From Prunus persica (lineage: Eukaryota > Streptophyta > Magnoliopsida > Rosales > Rosaceae): a stretch of DNA of 64,000 nt. The notes beneath the pieces are model-generated. The model saw nothing but the letters and a program-made list of their open reading frames with translations, searched no databases and was not told where the DNA came from. Where the stretch lies: NCBI RefSeq assembly GCF_000346465.2, contig NC_034009.1:32033251-32097250 (forward strand). Reading direction: 5' to 3'. Shown here piece by piece: positions 63,192-64,000 of the stretch. The first letter of the stretch is position 1. Each line of letters begins with the position of its first letter. Position numbers and translations under genes: made by a program.

Positions 63192-64000
63192 TGAATTAGT
63201 TAATCATAAAAGTGTATATGTGTGGGAGAAAAACAATCTGTGGAACCGGAGCGCGCTTGTGTAATGAGATCTATTGACTGACTCAGCTGTGCTGGGTTAA
63301 TTGCTTTTGCTACCTAATAAACTAAATGACTGCATGGATCATTTCTTTTATTGTTTCTTGTGCTGTCCTCCTTTTTTTAATCTCCTATAGTTTTTTTTTA
63401 ATTTAAAAATATTCTTAATCTCCTCCCTCCTCTGGACGATTATGAGTCAATTAAGAGGATCACAAACCTTTGAATTTTGGGTTAACAATAAAAGAAAAAA
63501 CTCAAACCACGTTATGAATTTTGATTAATTGAAAAAATGACTTACAACTTGATAATGTGGCGGCTGTTGGATGGTTAAATTATTTGAGTCGCTTAGATTT
63601 AACAAAAGCGAGTAAATGCATAGGAACTAAATACAGAGGCTCGGAATCTTGATTCGGATTTGTGCACAACAAAAAATGAAAAAGAAAAATCTCACAATTA
63701 GTTAACACAATTGAATTTTTTTGGGTAACATGGGCTAAGCCCAAAGCACAACAAAATGAGTGTAAAAACAATATTTTGAAGGCCTAGTGATATATACCTA
63801 GGAAAATGAAATTGTTTGGAAGCCCATTAAGAACACATCCAGCATTGTAATATAATTTTGGAAATTATGTATATACTAAAGCCCAATGCAACGAAACACT
63901 GTAGCTAAGAACAGTGTAATGACGGAAATGCCCCTCATTTTTCTGCTGTTTCTTTTTTTATTTCCTGCTGCACAGTACATTGACGAAAATGCCCTTGACT
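63192..64000. other. Right edge of window
   Basis: The first part holds the 3' untranslated region of defensin copy 2. The last 200 bases contain paired phrases GACGGAAATGCCCCT and GACGAAAATGCCCTT, and look like the start of a repeat that continues beyond the window. No gene is seen. Confidence 0.6.

Noticed and set aside
1..64000. tRNA, rRNA, known miRNA precursors and CRISPR arrays
   Set aside because: No T-loop-like GTTCGA context with a matching acceptor stem, no rRNA-like stretch, no familiar miRNA sequence and no spaced direct repeats were seen. This was by eye, so a weak tRNA could be missed.

Overview
The window is nuclear DNA of a dicot plant. It has long AT-rich intergenic stretches, split genes with GT-AG introns, many AG/CT and AT microsatellites, MITEs and retroelement remnants. 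The defensins, MITE families and LTR-like DNA suggest a woody rosid, plausibly Rosaceae (Prunus-like), but this is an inference from memory and not proven. I rebuilt eight protein-coding genes exon by exon. Reading frame stays continuous across every proposed splice junction, and each total coding length is a multiple of three.

Layout. 799-6236 (-): ARC3, the FtsZ-like/MORN chloroplast division-site protein (16 exons, about 781 aa). 6.2-13.4 kb: transposon-rich spacer with a LINE 3' end and two TAA-flanked MITEs. 13476-17399 (+) and 21688-25250 (-): two convergent INDETERMINATE DOMAIN (IDD/BIRD) zinc-finger transcription factors of the RAVEN/IMPERIAL EAGLE type, with identical exon structure. 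25.3-35.3 kb: spacer with AG/CT tracts, a dispersed MITE pair and an LTR-like block. 35345-39803 (-): a SNF2 ATPase of the CHR19/ETL1 (SMARCAD1/Fun30-like) type. 39.8-45.1 kb: spacer. 45103-47543 (-): an atypical bHLH factor of the bHLH68/112/123 group. 47.5-55.3 kb: spacer with large fold-back elements. 55274-60141 (+): the UBA-UAS-UIM-UBX protein PUX7. 61822-62178 and 62815-63191 (+): two tandem plant defensins.

How the genes relate. This is not an operon-like system, but the order carries information. From memory, the Arabidopsis block At2g02070 (IDD5), At2g02080 (IDD4), At2g02090 (CHR19/ETL1) and At2g02100-02130 (PDF2 defensins) has the same gene content. The IDD pair-CHR19-defensin part therefore looks like an ancient conserved segment, here with a bHLH gene and PUX7 between CHR19 and the defensins. 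The most interesting sequence-level signals are: a promoter module shared by the two IDD genes but inverted in one of them; a GC-AG intron in only one of the two IDD genes; two interleaved fold-back repeats at 53.9-54.6 kb; and a basic spacer in only one of the two defensin precursors. I found no previously unknown coding system that I can support.
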